From positions 434,001 to 498,000 of the forward strand of contig JBAIAA010000904.1 of the NCBI GenBank assembly GCA_037893245.1: DNA of 64,000 nucleotides, given 5' to 3'. This DNA is from Crossaster papposus (Eukaryota > Echinodermata > Asteroidea > Velatida > Solasteridae). Below the pieces are notes generated by a model. It saw nothing but the letters and a program-made list of their open reading frames with translations, did not search any database and was not told where the DNA came from. A program made the position numbers and the translations under genes. How positions within the stretch are numbered: position 1 is the stretch's first letter; every line of letters begins with the position of its first letter. Positions 23,805 to 35,949 of the stretch are shown in pieces.

Positions 23805-24020
23805 TTGCTGTGGATCTGTCACATCGACAGTGTACGAAACCACAACTCTCTAGCTATAAGTGCAAGTATGCTAAAGCAATACCAGCAATAAAGCAAACAA
23901 GCGTGCAGCAGTGTCCACGTGAAAACGGTCAAGTGATTACAAACTGAACTACCCCGCCACACCCGCATATCTCGATTTGCATAATATGCAAATCTGGCCC
24001 TCGACCAATGGAAAATGGTT

Positions 24021-24863
24021 ATTCTCGCATGTTCCAGTTTTGGGTGTGACCCACATTAATATCTAAACTTATATATCTTTATAATCTTCATAATTCTGCA
24101 TTTTATCTCCATATAATCTTGAAAACTTTTTAGAGTAAAGAGGCCAGGAATCGCCTCAAATTGCACCACAAAGCATATATAATCCAAAATCCAAAAATAT
24201 CTCATCTCATGTTGCGTACCGTAGATTCTTCCCCATTGTCTTAATTATTTTGTCTTGCCTCTTCCGCAATTATTTTTTCCTTTTTAATTTAATATTTTCT
24301 TATTTGCTTATTTCTTGGTTTTTTTTTATTCCTTGATAGTTTTAATTTATCATATGTGACACGATCAAGCGAAATCAGTCGGAAGTCGGTCCCGGTCAAA
24401 AAAATGAGTGTTCATGTAGTTTCAAAGAGGGCATCTGTACGTTTTAAAAACTGAAAACCCCATGTTGATACGATGTTTTGTTGTCGAGTTATGTAAATTG
24501 TTTAAATACCAACGAAGAATACAGTGCATTTTTGGGATTCGCCGACATCCGACTGATTCAGCTTGATCGTGTCACATATTTTCCCCTCCATTTATTTTGT
24601 TGGGTTAGTCATTGGGGTGTTTGTTTGTTTGTTTGTTGGGGTGTTTGTTTGAAAACACGTTTCCTAAAAATTATTTACTTTACCTGCACAGGGCCCTTGA
24701 AAAACGGATTTGTTCCTTTGATGAGCCGTATACCCAGCACAATATAGTAGAGAGGGGACACCCCACCCCCCCCCCCCCCCCCCCCACCCCCCCCCCCCCC
24801 CCACCCCCCACCCCACCCCCCTTGCCCCTATATCCTATACACACATCCCCTATATATCTCAAA
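24021..24863. other. Unit 2 upstream block, non-coding
   Basis: Collinear with 42603-45095. Contains GTTT microsatellite-like sequence (about 24618-24650) and a C-rich tract (about 24760-24832) that opens proline or glycine frames of no meaning. A TATACCCAGCACAATA word at about 24729 resembles the end of the CACGATATGTGG MITE. Confidence 0.5.
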
Positions 24864-25954
24864 TAGTGCGGCAGATACGTGAAATAATTGTGCATTTTGT
24901 GGTAAAAGCACCAAATTTGGTACAGACATTGCTTAATATATAATTAACAAATTTAGATATTGTGCCAAGCTCAATTTTTTTCCTGGGGACCACAAATAGC
25001 AAATCCAAGATGGCCGCCATCCGATTCCGAATATCTTAAAAATGCCCCAAAATCTTGGGGACAAAATATTTTGCAAACATGAATAAAGTGTCGTTTTTCA
25101 TATTTCCATGTGTGCTGAATGCATTCCAACCAAAAACGAGTTGATAAAATGCAGCAATTTGCGTAAATCCAAGATGGCCGCCGTGCAAAATCGGCCAAAT
25201 GGGAAATCGGCAATAACTTTTGACAGAATCAAGATGGGGAGATGATTTTGGTGTCTACACATAGGTTTTCACATGCGAGGAACACAATGGAGGTATCCAA
25301 AATTATGTAGGATATTGCTAAAGCAACAGTAATCCAAGATGGCCACCAAAAAAATGTCATATCTTTGTGACAAAATGTCGTTGAAACATGAATAAAGTGT
25401 TGTTTTCTATGTTTTCATACGCGCTGAATCCAATTGAATTGATCAAATGCACCAAAACTAATGAAATGGTCAATTGTATGATTAAATCCAACATTACAAG
25501 TGTCCATAGTGGTTCCCATCCTGCTGCAACACACAAAACGGGCCATACATCAGGGTGGATATGTGTGGGGACAGGCGCGTATCTGTTATATCTGTTATAT
25601 ATCTCCAGATATTCCGATTTTGCACGGCGGCCATCTTGGATTTACGCAAATTGGTGCATTTTATCAACTCGTTTTTGGTTGGAATGCATTCAGCACACAT
25701 GGAAATATGAAAAACGACACTTTATTCATGTTTGCAAAATATTTTGTCCCCAAGATTTTGGGGCATTTTTAAGATATTCGGAATCGGATGGCGGCCATCT
25801 TGGATTTGCTATTTGTGGTCCCCAGGAAAAAAATTGAGCTTGGCACAATATCTAAATTTGTTAATTATATATTAAGCAATGTCTGTACCAAATTTGGTGC
25901 TTTTACCACAAAATGCACAATCCTTCTGATATTATACACATAGCTGCCGCACTA
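24864..25954. mobile_element. 1091-bp foldback transposon with 308-bp near-perfect arms
   Basis: Outer ends TAGTGCGGCAG and CTGCCGCACTA. Arms 24887-25194 and 25614-25921 are each 308 bp and differ by one base in my reading. The 419-bp spacer contains diverged copies of arm sub-repeats (CCAAGATGGCC, GAATAAAGTGT.GTTTT). Units 1 and 3 keep empty sites (CCCAAAGGAATTATTG at about 4413, TTTCAAAGGAATGACTG at about 45094), implying a 3-bp AAA target duplication. No transposase frame. Confidence 0.9.
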
Positions 25955-26637
25955 AAAGGAATGACTGAGATTTCGGCAATGGTTGAAAATACCTGACTAT
26001 TTTCAAACACTTCCCCCAATTTATTAAATTAAGTTACACCTCATTTGTTTGGCAATACTGTTACACATCCGTGCATGCTGTTGTCAGTCAATAGTCTGGT
26101 TTCCTAACCTGCATCTATTAATTGCTCTGCTTTGTCTGAACGAAGTCAAGGAACAGCATTAAGGTTTTTTGTTTTTGGCCCAGCATCTATTCATGCAAAA
26201 CTTAAAAAATGATCTACGTCACAATATTTACCATAAATATAAACTATATTTCAAACCCATACAATTTAGAAAATTACAACAAAAGCAAATGGTGTATACT
26301 ACCTTCAAATCATGTAACTTTGAAACCTAGAGGAGTACATTCAGAAATTCAAAAATCTCTATCAAGCCAAAAACAGTGTATACAGTATATCTATTTATTT
26401 CTCTATCTATTTGCCTATTTTATAAAACAAATCTTCCAGAGGGAACTATATCAATATTATTGGAGAACTAACCTATACTGGGCGAGTTTTCAGGTAAAAT
26501 CTCTATGAGGGTACAGCATTAACAATCATTTTGTTCATCTATCGCCACCACGACATTATTCAACAGTGTACATGATCTTGCTACATTAGGACCCACACTC
26601 TTTTAAAAAATAAAATCCGAACAAATTTGGAATAAGG

Positions 26638-26814
26638 CAGGGTCGGATCCAGGAATTTCGGTTAGAGGGGGCGCCAAAAATTGTCAACATAATATATTGG
26701 GAGAAGATATGGGAGCGCAGGAGGCGCCGGGGGCTGGGGGGTGCGCTGAGGTGTTCTCGAGATTTTTTTAGGGGGGGCGCGCGCCGGGTGCGCCCCCCCC
26801 TGGATCCGCGCCTG
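26638..26814. mobile_element. 177-bp MITE with CAGG..CGGATCCAGG ends
   Basis: Ends CAGGGTCGGATCCAGG and, inverted, CAGGCGCGGATCCAGG (two mismatches in 16). Flanked by TAAGG on both sides; units 1 and 3 read GGAATAAGGCACTG without it (5930, 50106). The same CGGATCC end recurs at 15730, 41296 and, as GATCCGCGCCTG, at 44320. Confidence 0.75.
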
Positions 26815-27039
26815 TAAGGCACTGTATAATTCTAAAGAACTGAACCGTTTTCGAATTCCTTCGCTTATATTCCATATACTGGCCAAACTGGCGCAACTGG
26901 AAGCTCGAGCGAATTTGAATGACCCAATGTGACATTGTTGCAAAATGAAGTTGGATGCATCGAGATTAAGAATGAACAATCTATTTAGCTAATAAAAATG
27001 TTGATCTAAAACGTGCATCAAAATTCGTGCGAAAATGGG

Positions 27040-28570
27040 CGATTCTTATTTATTTATTTGTTCTTTTATTTAACCAGGGTTGCCTTATCAGTTAAAAAAC
27101 TGCTTTCCAAAAGGGCCCTGCATATAACCTAAATAGTATTTAAAACAGAAACTGAAATAAAACAAGACCAAAAATAAAACAAAAAAATCAAAAATTTAAA
27201 TTAACATTTTAAATTAACATTCAAATTACCGTTCAAATAAAAATAAAAAGGACCTTATAGAAAAATATATATTAGATCCAAAGACTATTCCAATAAATAC
27301 AAACAGCATCTTAATTAAAAGCATTAAGACTGCTGTTTCATAGGAATTTTAAAAACATGTTAAGATTAAGCAAACAAATACAATGATGAAACATAATTAT
27401 AGCAAACAAAATTCATATAAAATACGAATTTGAATATGCAAGACAATAAGAACAAATATTAAAATACATATAAAAACAATGACAGTAAAGAAAGAACAGG
27501 ACAAATAAAAAACATCAAATCAAGAAATAAAAATGAACAAAAACAAGGACTAGGCTTAATAAACATTGGTTTTCGATAAGTAAAATCTAGAGACAAAATG
27601 AACTTAAAAGATATATACAAATAAAGTTGCCAGCAACATTAATTAAAAAGAGCTTTAAAAACATTAAAAAGAGCTTTAAAAACGATTTGGCTGCCAAATC
27701 TATTAAACTGACCAGGAAACCCTACATGTTTATTAAAAGTAGTTCCATATTAGCTATACATGTATCTGCAAGTACATTGTACACCAATGTTATTATGACT
27801 AATACAATGTACTGCCATCATCAAACACAATACACAAAACATGTATACACAAATTATTTTGACGATTTGTTAAAGACTGTAAAATAGAAAACAAAAGAAG
27901 TCAAATTAGGGATCGTTAATGGAAGCCATGAAAAAAGAAATTAGAGAGAAGACTCATAACCATCTAAAGACAGATAATTATAATACCATGGTTAATAGTA
28001 CCAAAGACATTGGAAAGGTCTAAAAAATATTTCAAGTGTACTAAAGGGTGAATTAATATGAGTAGTTACTTTATCAATTAACCGAGTGATAGCGTGCGAT
28101 GTTGAGTGATTTTCTGGTTAACAAAACTATATGTTAGATATATTATATTACACAGTATAATATTTTCAAATAAATAGTGGTACGACTGTAAGTGTATAGT
28201 TACAATTGAGATTGGTCTATAATAATCAACCAATTTCGAACTAGCAACTCTTGAAGATAGAAGTAACTCTGGCAACTTTCACTTTTGCAGGATTTATTCC
28301 TGTTGAGATGGGGAACATTCACGATGAGGGGGTTCAAGGCTTAGAAAGTGAACAAACATTTTCTTTATTAGTGAACTGTTTATTAGATCACAACCTGTAA
28401 TATTTTTCTTTGCAGGTTATGTTCGATATCAATGATTTCTTGACCCATTAAATTATTACTTGGGGAAGAAAAGTTAAGATTCGACAAATAATGATAACAG
28501 TTACATGTTCTTGGGGGATTTTATCACCGAGGGTTTGACCAATCACAGTAAAATAACTATTAAAATGGTC
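27040..28570 (-). pseudogene. Decayed CR1/L2-like LINE, unit 2 copy
   Basis: On the minus strand, blocks match the LINE ORF2 at 36780-37560 (for example TTCCTGTTGAGAT and TTATCAATTAA near 28300 and 28075). The 3' end reads AACTGATAAGGCAACCCTGG, then TTAAATAAA and an ATAAATAA-rich tail at 27040-27090, typical of this LINE group. Deletions, A-rich sequence and stops remove any coding ability. The same relic lies at 50335-51880. Confidence 0.65.
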
Positions 28571-28999
28571 AGCTACAGTATATGATGCGGATTATGATAC
28601 ATGTAGTTCCACCAATAAGCCGCATGTGTGGATTTTGAAGGAAATCGTTTTTGAGATAATCGCAGGAAGATTTTCTCCTACTTTAAAACTTAAAAAAATA
28701 CAACTTTATTTGCAACAACTTTTGCAGTATAAAGAAAACCTTCACATGATTCTATGAGAGGTGAATTTTTTACATAAACCCAGTAATTAGAACACAATGG
28801 TAATGGTAAATTAATTTGTGAAAACGTAAATTTAAGTTTTTCTACATTGCCGCCCTTTCTGTTTAATGTGTTTTTCCATAATGGAAGGGGCGCACGTGTT
28901 TACAGGCGCGCACGGCCGAAAATGTAACAAAGATGTGTGGCTCTTCGTGAAAACAAAATGCATTTATCAAGATGGCGGTCTCTTGCACCAATAACGTAA

Positions 29000-29069
29000 T
29001 TAACCCTAACTCCCTAGGGTGTGTGCAAAATCATATTGATTTTGGAGGATTGAGAACTGTAAGGGTTAA
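29000..29069. mobile_element. Tiny piggyBac-like TTAA element, 70 bp
   Basis: Starts TTAACCCTAACTCCC and ends TGTAAGGGTTAA, with TTAA at both edges and CCCT-type ends, as expected for piggyBac derivatives. An identical-length copy is at 52322-52391, downstream of gene C. The two share their inner part GGAGGATTGAG with the 59-bp elements upstream of genes B and C. Confidence 0.6.
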
Positions 29070-29483
29070 TATAATTAATGATGTTTTGCTCACAGAAGCA
29101 TATCAAAATGTTTAAGTACAGAGTTTTAAAGCAAAATACTGAAAAACAAATCGGGAAAAAAATGTCATTGTTGACATATGTAGTCCAGGAATGTGTGGCT
29201 CTTAACATAAGGTAAGAGTTTCAGAGAACACTAATTTGACCGATTTGAATAATTACGATGCGATAAATATCGATGATTGGGCTTTATATTTTGTGTGTGA
29301 TAGATTCTTTTATGAATATGTGACGTCACACTGCACGAGCATTGGTAAGGGATTCCCTTGGTTTCAGGTTTCAGTTAACAATGACCAAACAATGTACAAA
29401 TGTAGAACGATACACAACAGTAAACTGAACTATTGGCATGTCATTGGTGATTAGAAACTGACATGACTGATTACAATGTCACG

Positions 29484-32244
29484 TCACACCTGGTGATACA
29501 TCTTGACTGAGTAGAAGTCAGCCACTGCCAGCTGCCCATCTGATGTGAATGTGATTCCGCAGGGCAAGTACAGACCCTGTGCAATGCACTTGAGAAAGCC
29601 ACCTTGAGGATCATAGTGGTGGATATGGCCCATGTTAATACCATTATACATTGCAACATAGATACCTGAGCTATCCGTGTAAACACCGCGGCAGCACTGT
29701 ACTGGTTGACCATTGATGGTTGGTTTGATGGTGTGCCCTGTAGTACCATTGCCATCAGCAACATTTACTGTTTGTGTCGATGAACTGATGACAATTCTAT
29801 CATTGCTGTCTACAGCCAGAAAGTGAGGTGCAACCTTGACTGGTATGGTACGTAGGAGCTCACCATCAGTGGGGCTGTGTTCAGTCAACACCAGCCTCTT
29901 GACATCACCTACTATGATGGTACCATCATTCTTGACAGCTACACTCCAGAGGTAAACTGCGGTATTACCGACCTCACTCGGTGGCACTGTTGGGAACTCG
30001 TAGGCCAGCGTGTTGTCGCTGTTGAACACCTTCACATGGAATTCGCCTCCCTCGACGACCACCAAACGATTGTTGGTGCGTGTGGATGCGATGCTGTGTG
30101 GAACTGTAGGAGTCATGATGTCAAAACAAACAAACAACCATTATGCATTTATTGCACAATCCTTTCAAAAAAGACATTCTTGAAAGAGTAAAAACTGCAG
30201 TAGAATAATGTCTGTCAAAGAATACATTGTTAAGATTTGGTACACATGTTTGAGAAATCATCGCGTCTTATAATTCATCTTGCATGATTTTGTTAAGTTT
30301 GGTGTTTATTTATGCCCCAGATTGTGGGGCATGAACTGCTTCACCGTGATTTATCTTTTTGTGTGAATATACATGTAGTGTGCGATATAAAATGTTAAGA
30401 AAGGTCTTCCATGCATTATGATAAACATATGATAAACATACACTGCAAAAACTGTGTTTAGCATGTGAACACTTTGTTGAAAGCTTTATTACTATAAAGT
30501 GCAATAAAGTGTTTACATGCTAAACTTGTTTAGCATGAAGATAGATAGTGTTTAGTCATTAAACATTCATGTTTAGAAATTGGACACGGGTGTTTAGCTG
30601 CTAAACATGTTAAATGTTAGCAAAACAAATCTGTTTACTCGGTAAACACAGGTTTTGAAGTGTAAACCCGCGTATATACTGATGATTACGCGAAAATATT
30701 TATTTCATCAAATTCACAGTATTTATGTTGTTTTTTAGGTAACTATCAGATGTTTTTTTCTTGGACTTTGAAATTTTGTTTTTATGGAATATACATTGAG
30801 ATTAAAAAACCTTTCCGTGTCATGAATATTAACTTATTCAATAGATCATTATTCTGTTTCAAATTTACAGAGAATATTACTAGTGAAGAGCAAAGGGGAA
30901 TTTGTTCAAGTGCATCATTTCGCAGATGGCAAGTAATTTTAACTTACGTCCTTGCATCGGGATTGTGCTTTTCTGGTTGCCATCGATGCTGCAGATCACA
31001 ACTCGTTTGTTGTAGCAGTCAGTCACTGCAATCTCATCAGGTTGACGAGCAGCAATTCCCAAAGCCCCATCAAACTGTCCTGGACCGCTTCCCTGTCTAC
31101 CAAACTCCCCACACAGCTCCCACTTGTCTTCTATCACCACCTCACCCAGATTGATTTCACCAATCCCCTCACTCTGCTTGAACTTCAGAAATGCCAGCCT
31201 GTCATCAACTCTAGGAATAGCCTGACCGGCCAACAGTTTCAAGTCTTCGCTGATTGTAAGATACAGTGACAGGAAGTCACTATCCGATGCAGTCCTTGTC
31301 ACCTCTCTAGCTGTATCTAGTGAAAACTGAAACCTCTCCACAGCCAAGCTCGCGGTTTTCTCGCATTCTTCCAGTTTCTGCTCACGATCCGATTGAATGT
31401 TTTTGATGTCGTCAAGGATGCGATTTTCTTCGGCCGTGATCTCTGCTCGTATCTTAGCTGCTCTGTCTTGCACTTCTGTTGTGACCCTCCTGAGTGCGAG
31501 ACTCAAATCTTCTTTCAGTCGTAAGACTTTTTCTTGTGATTCTTGGATTTCCTTCATTGAGTTTTCAAGTGGATGAAACAGTTCAGCCAACGATTGCTTG
31601 TAAGTGGATGCTGCCTCGTATCCCTCAATGTACGAGTGTTCTGGCATACGGTGGTTTACGACCGTACAGTCTCGGCAGATAAGTATTTCACACGTGGTAC
31701 AAAAGAACCTTGCTGCTTCGCCTGCATGGATCGGACATTTTGGATGTTGTTTCTGATGTTTCTTTGTCAGTGTAACCTTCCCCTCACGAATGTCCTTCAG
31801 TGGAGTCACCTTGTGGTTAGATGTTGCTGCGAATCGAAGATGCATTTTACTACAGGCTGAGCACACATTCTGGTCGCAATCCAGACATCTATGCGTTGCC
31901 TCATTGGCTTCCTCACAAATACCACACAAAATACTAGCAACACCCAAACTCACTACCTTCTCCTGAAGTACAATCTCCTCAACCAAACCGATTAGATGAA
32001 AGTTGGTTTTCAGACCCTGCACCCCCGCCTCTGTAAGCTTAGTCTCCTGTCGACACACGGGGCAAGGAATCTCCGTACAGCCCTGGTGCTTCGTGCTGTG
32101 GTATTTTAGCAGACATTGCTCACAGAAACTGTGGAGGCATTCCAGTATCTTAGGCCGTTCGTATCTCCCTTGACAAATGCAGCACTCCAGATGCTGTCTG
32201 CTAATTGTCTTCAGAGCTAAACTTATTGCAGGTCCGGTCGCCAT
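29484..32244 (-). CDS. TRIM-NHL protein B (predicted RING E3 ubiquitin ligase), two coding exons
   Basis: Complement(join(29484..30103,30948..32244)), 638 residues. The donor is GTAAGT after GGAC; the acceptor CTCCTACAG is followed by TTCCAC, so the split codon is Leu rather than the Gly of paralogue A. All RING, B-box 1 and B-box 2 zinc ligands are conserved, with HAGEAARFF and NHRMPEHSYIEG in B-box 2 shared with paralogue C. The intron is 844 bp. The NHL region carries conservative changes such as NGINMGHIHHYDPQGG. Nothing indicates decay, so it is probably functional. The propeller would determine its target, but I cannot predict it. Confidence 0.9.
30440..30663. mobile_element. Intronic MITE in gene B
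   Basis: 224 bp, nearly identical to the copy in the gene A intron. The much more diverged gene C copy suggests that the A and B introns have exchanged sequence or that C split off earlier. Confidence 0.7.
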
Positions 32245-32990
32245 TTTGTTTTGTCTGGAAAAAAGAAAATGAATGTGTTCATGTATTTAATAATAGGTAT
32301 CAACAGCCAGAGCTATAGATGTGAATTTAAAAGAAGTGCAAAATCACCCTCTTACCAAAACTGCACATTCTCTTTAAACTACCAGTATCATCATTTTTTT
32401 CCCATTTGTCAATCCAATCCGTTATGAAAAATGCTGAGAATGTATAAGTAATTTACATCTTGAAAGCCATGCAAGTTGTTACAAAAAAACATTAAACCGA
32501 ATTCCATACATAATATTCAGGGAATTAAGATGTGGTTCGAGGTCATGTATCATGCACGTTAGACCTTTGATTGTCTCTGCTGTTGTTAGAGTTCATGGCA
32601 GGCATCAATGGGAAGACAGTCTAGATGATAAATTAACCCTAACAGTCCTCAATCCTCCGAAAGGGAAAGGATTGAGGACTGTTAGGGTTAAGGAAGTACA
32701 TCGTTTGGCAAAATTATTTGAGCACAAGGCGGTGTGTAACTCAAGATACAGGGGGTCATGGCAGTATTGCCACAAGTTGTCACAAAATGTACGTGTTCAT
32801 CACAAAATGTACAGATATATAATGCAATAAACTAACTGCAGCTACAGTACAGCTAGCTACTATCAAAAGAAGTATTACATTAACCCTAACCCTACCTAAT
32901 GCTACTTTTTACTACTAGTACTACGTAGTATGCAGTACTCTCACTGACTTGTGTGCAATGCCTGTAGTAGTATATTTTAGTACGGTACTT
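32245..32990. promoter_or_regulatory. Upstream region of gene B
   Basis: Collinear with the flanks of genes A and C. Holds the 59-bp TTAA element and a telomere-like TTAACCCTAACCCTA near 32879. Promoter role is inferred only from position and conservation among the units. Confidence 0.4.
32633..32691. mobile_element. 59-bp piggyBac-like TTAA hairpin, unit 2
   Basis: TTAACCCTAACAGTCCTCAA and its inverted copy are separated by only about 11 bp, with TTAA at both edges. Unit 1 lacks it (GATAAATTCAGGAAG at about 12985). The unit 3 copy (56042-56100) is the same length with a few loop changes. Confidence 0.75.
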
Positions 32991-33239
32991 TCTTTCTTTC
33001 TTCTTTCTTTATTATTATTTCTACCACATATCATAAAGATTACAATAGAATGCAAGTCATCAATAAATAATCAGGTGTAAATTTGTGATCTAATCATGTA
33101 CATTCTTTTAAATAGTATAAAAACATGCGGAAGGAGATCCCCAAGAAGCAAGGCTTGTCGAGTAGGAATCCCCTATGACACAAGTTTAGTGAAAAAAAGA
33201 AGGAATACATAACTAAGACAAAACCAAGATCAATACAAA

Positions 33240-35177
33240 CTAGACATGTGTTTGTGGACAAACACAGAGCTGTTTCGAGTGTCTAAAATTACTTTCAATA
33301 TGTATGTGGTAATCTTTTGTGTGTGCCAAGTCTCAAGTCGATCAGATTTACTAAAGTGTCAAAGTCAATAGTCTAAAGAAAAACGTGTACAAAACCTATG
33401 GGGGAAAATTGAACCTTTAACGTGACACCCCGTAACCTTGAATGACGTAATCGTGCCAAATTTCTCCTACGACCGTCTGTGGATGGTGGTCTATGTGTGT
33501 GCCAAGTCTCAAGTCGATCGGATTAACTAAGTGTCAAAGTCAAGAGTCTAAAGAAAAACGTGTACAAAACCTATGGGGGACAAATTAAACCTTTAACTTG
33601 ACGTCACGTGACCTTGAATGACGCAATCGTGCTGAATTTCTTTCAGAAACATCTGGTGGTGGTGTTCTGAGTGTATGGCAAGTTTCAAGTCGGTCGGATT
33701 GACCAAAGAGTCAAATTCAATAGTCTGAAGAAAAACGTGTACAAAACCTATGGGAAAAATTTCACCTTTAACGCTAAGTCACGTGACCTTGAATGACGTA
33801 ATCGCGACGAATTTCTTCTAGGACCGTCCTTGGGTGGTTGTCTAAGTGTATGCCAAGTCTCAAGTCCATCGGATTTACCAAAGTGTCAAAGTGTATTGTC
33901 TGAACAAACGTGTACAAATCCTATGGGGGAAAATTGAACCTTTAACGTGACACCCCGTAACCTTGAATGACGTAATCGTGCCAAATTTCTCCTACGACCG
34001 TCTGTGGATGGTGGTCTATGTGTGTGCCAAGTCTCAAGTCGATCGGATTAACTAAGTGTCAAAGTCGAGAGTCTAAAGAAAAACGTGTACAAAACCTATG
34101 GGGGACAAATTAAACCTTTAACTTGACGTCACGTGACCTTGAATGACGCAATCGTGCTGAATTTCTTTCAGAAACATCTGGTGGTGGTGTTCTGAGTGTA
34201 TGGCAAGTTTCAAGTCGGTCGGATTGACCAAAGTGTCAAATTCAATAGTCTGAAGAAAAACGTGTACAAAACCTATGGGAAAAATTTCACCTTTAACGCT
34301 AAGTCACGTGACCTTGAATGACGTAATCGCGACGAATTTCTTCTAGGACCGTCCTTGGGTGGTTGTCTAAGTGTATGCCAAGTCTCAAGTCCATCGGATT
34401 TACCAAAGTGTCAAAGTGTATTGTCTGAACAAACGTGTACAAATCCTATGGAGAACAAAAGGCAAAAAAAAAAAAAAAAACTAGACATGTGTTTGTGGAC
34501 AAACACAGAGCTGTTTCGAGTGTCTAAAATTACTTTCAATATGTATGTGGTAATCTTTTGTGTGTGCCAAGTCTCAAGTCGATCAGATTTACTAAAGTGT
34601 CAAAGTCAATAGTCTAAAGAAAAACGTGTACAAAACCTATGGGGGAAAATTGAACCTTTAACGTGACACCCCGTAACCTTGAGTGACGTAATCGTGCCAA
34701 ATTTCTCCTACGACCGTCTGTGGATGGTGGTCTATGTGTGTGCCAAGTCTCAAGTCGATCGGATTAACTAAGTGTCAAAGTCAAGAGTCTAAAGAAAAAC
34801 GTGTACAAAACCTATGGGGGACAAATTAAACCTTTAACTTGACGTCACGTGACCGTGAATGACGCAATCGTGCTGAATTTCTTTCAGAAACATCTGGTGG
34901 TGGTGTTCTGAGTGTATGGCAAGTTTCAAGTCGGTCGGATTGACCAAAGTGTCAAATTCAATAGTCTGAAGAAAAACGTGTACAAAACCTATGGGCAAAA
35001 TTTCACCTTTAACGCTAAGTCACGTGACCTTGAATGACGTAATCGCGACGAATTTCTTCTAGGACCGTCCTTGGGTGGTTGTCTAAGTGTATGCCAAGTC
35101 TCAAGTCCATCGGATTTACCAAAGTGTCAAAGTGTATTGTCTGAACAAACGTGTACAAATCCTATGGAGAACAAAAG

Positions 35178-35226
<49 letters not shown>

Positions 35227-35880
35227 AGAACGAAAACAATAGCTGTTTCGGTGAAAAACCGAAACAGCTAAAAACTAGACATGTGTTTGTGGACAAACAC
35301 AGAGCTGTTTCGAGTGTCTAAAATTACTTTTAATATGTGTGTGGTGGTCTTTTGTGTGTGCCAAGTCTCAAGTCGATCAGATTTACTAAAGTGTCAACGG
35401 CAATAGTCTAAAGAAAAACGTGTACAAAACCTATGGGAGAAAAATGTGCACCTTTAATGTGACGTCACGTGACCGTGAATGATGCAATCGTGCCGAATTT
35501 CTTTCAGAAACATCTAAGAAGGGTGTTCTAAGTGTATGCCAAGTTTCAAGTCGGTCGGATTTACCAAAGTGTCAAAGTCAAGAGTCTGAAGAAAAACGTG
35601 TACAAAACCTATGGGGAAAATTTCACCTTTAATGCGAAGTCACGTGACCTTGAATGACGTAATCGTAACGAATTTCTTCGAGGACCGTCTGTGGGTGGTG
35701 GTCTAAGTGTGTGCCAAGTCTCAAGTCGATCGGATTTATTAAAGTGTCAAAGTGTATTGTCTGAACAAACGTGTGCAAATCCTATGGAGAAAAGTCTGAA
35801 AAAGAAAAAAAAAAAAAAGAAAAAAAAAAACTTTAACGATTACAAAAGCTGTTTCGGTGAAAAACCGAAACAGCTAATAA
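33240..35880. repeat. HINE/pearl-like nested array of 175-bp repeats
   Basis: Fourteen copies of a 174-177 bp repeat (core CCAAGTCTCAAGTC, AAAACGTGTACAAA, CACGTGACCTTGAATGACG) fall in three blocks of seven, four and three. Each block begins CTAGACATGTGTTTGTGGAC, which folds (TGTGTTTGT / ACAAACACA), followed by AGCTGTTTCG at 33268, 34509 and 35303. Blocks 2 and 3 end in poly-A and a hairpin (arms AGCTGTTTCGGT / ACCGAAACAGCT, 35241-35269 and 35847-35875). A 525-bp trimer is repeated in block 1. The layout matches Helentron-associated elements such as bivalve pearls by structure only. Confidence 0.7.
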
Positions 35881-35949
35881 CAGAGTAGATGTGATACCGA
35901 GTACATGTGTATGTGTGGTAACCCATTAAGAGTTTCTCGTCTAAGAAAT

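Larger units (their letters stand above)
17725..24020 (-). mobile_element. DIRS-like tyrosine-recombinase retroelement (decayed)
   Basis: About 6.3 kb splits the unit junction. The uninterrupted form AAATAATTCTCGCATG is kept at 42597-42612; here the left half ends at about 17724 and the right half starts at about 24021, with only ATT shared. That fits recombinase-mediated insertion without target duplication. The order on the minus strand is gag (23804 downward), reverse transcriptase and RNase H (21637-19529), tyrosine recombinase (18941-18161). A weak inverted pair (AATAATTTTCCAGTTG near 17756 and, inverted, AATAACCATTTTCCATTG at the right end) may be terminal repeats. All genes are broken. 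Confidence 0.8.
25955..28999. other. Unit 2 spacer before gene B, non-coding
   Basis: Matches unit 1 at 4410-6200 and unit 3 at 45095-46150 and 50100-52320. Apart from the listed MITE and LINE remnant, nothing gene-like is seen. Confidence 0.5.

Noticed and set aside
23112..23843. Host gene for a coiled-coil protein
   Set aside because: The motifs and its position upstream of the DIRS-like RT fit a retroelement gag, and its C-terminus is MITE sequence.
24864..25954. CACTA (EnSpm) assignment because of TAGTG/CACTA ends
   Set aside because: The ends are the wrong way round: the element starts TAGTG and ends CACTA, whereas CACTA elements start CACTA. Only the 3-bp target repeat would agree.
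33240..35880. CRISPR array
   Set aside because: The repeats are about 175 bp, directly contiguous, without unique spacers, and the DNA is animal.
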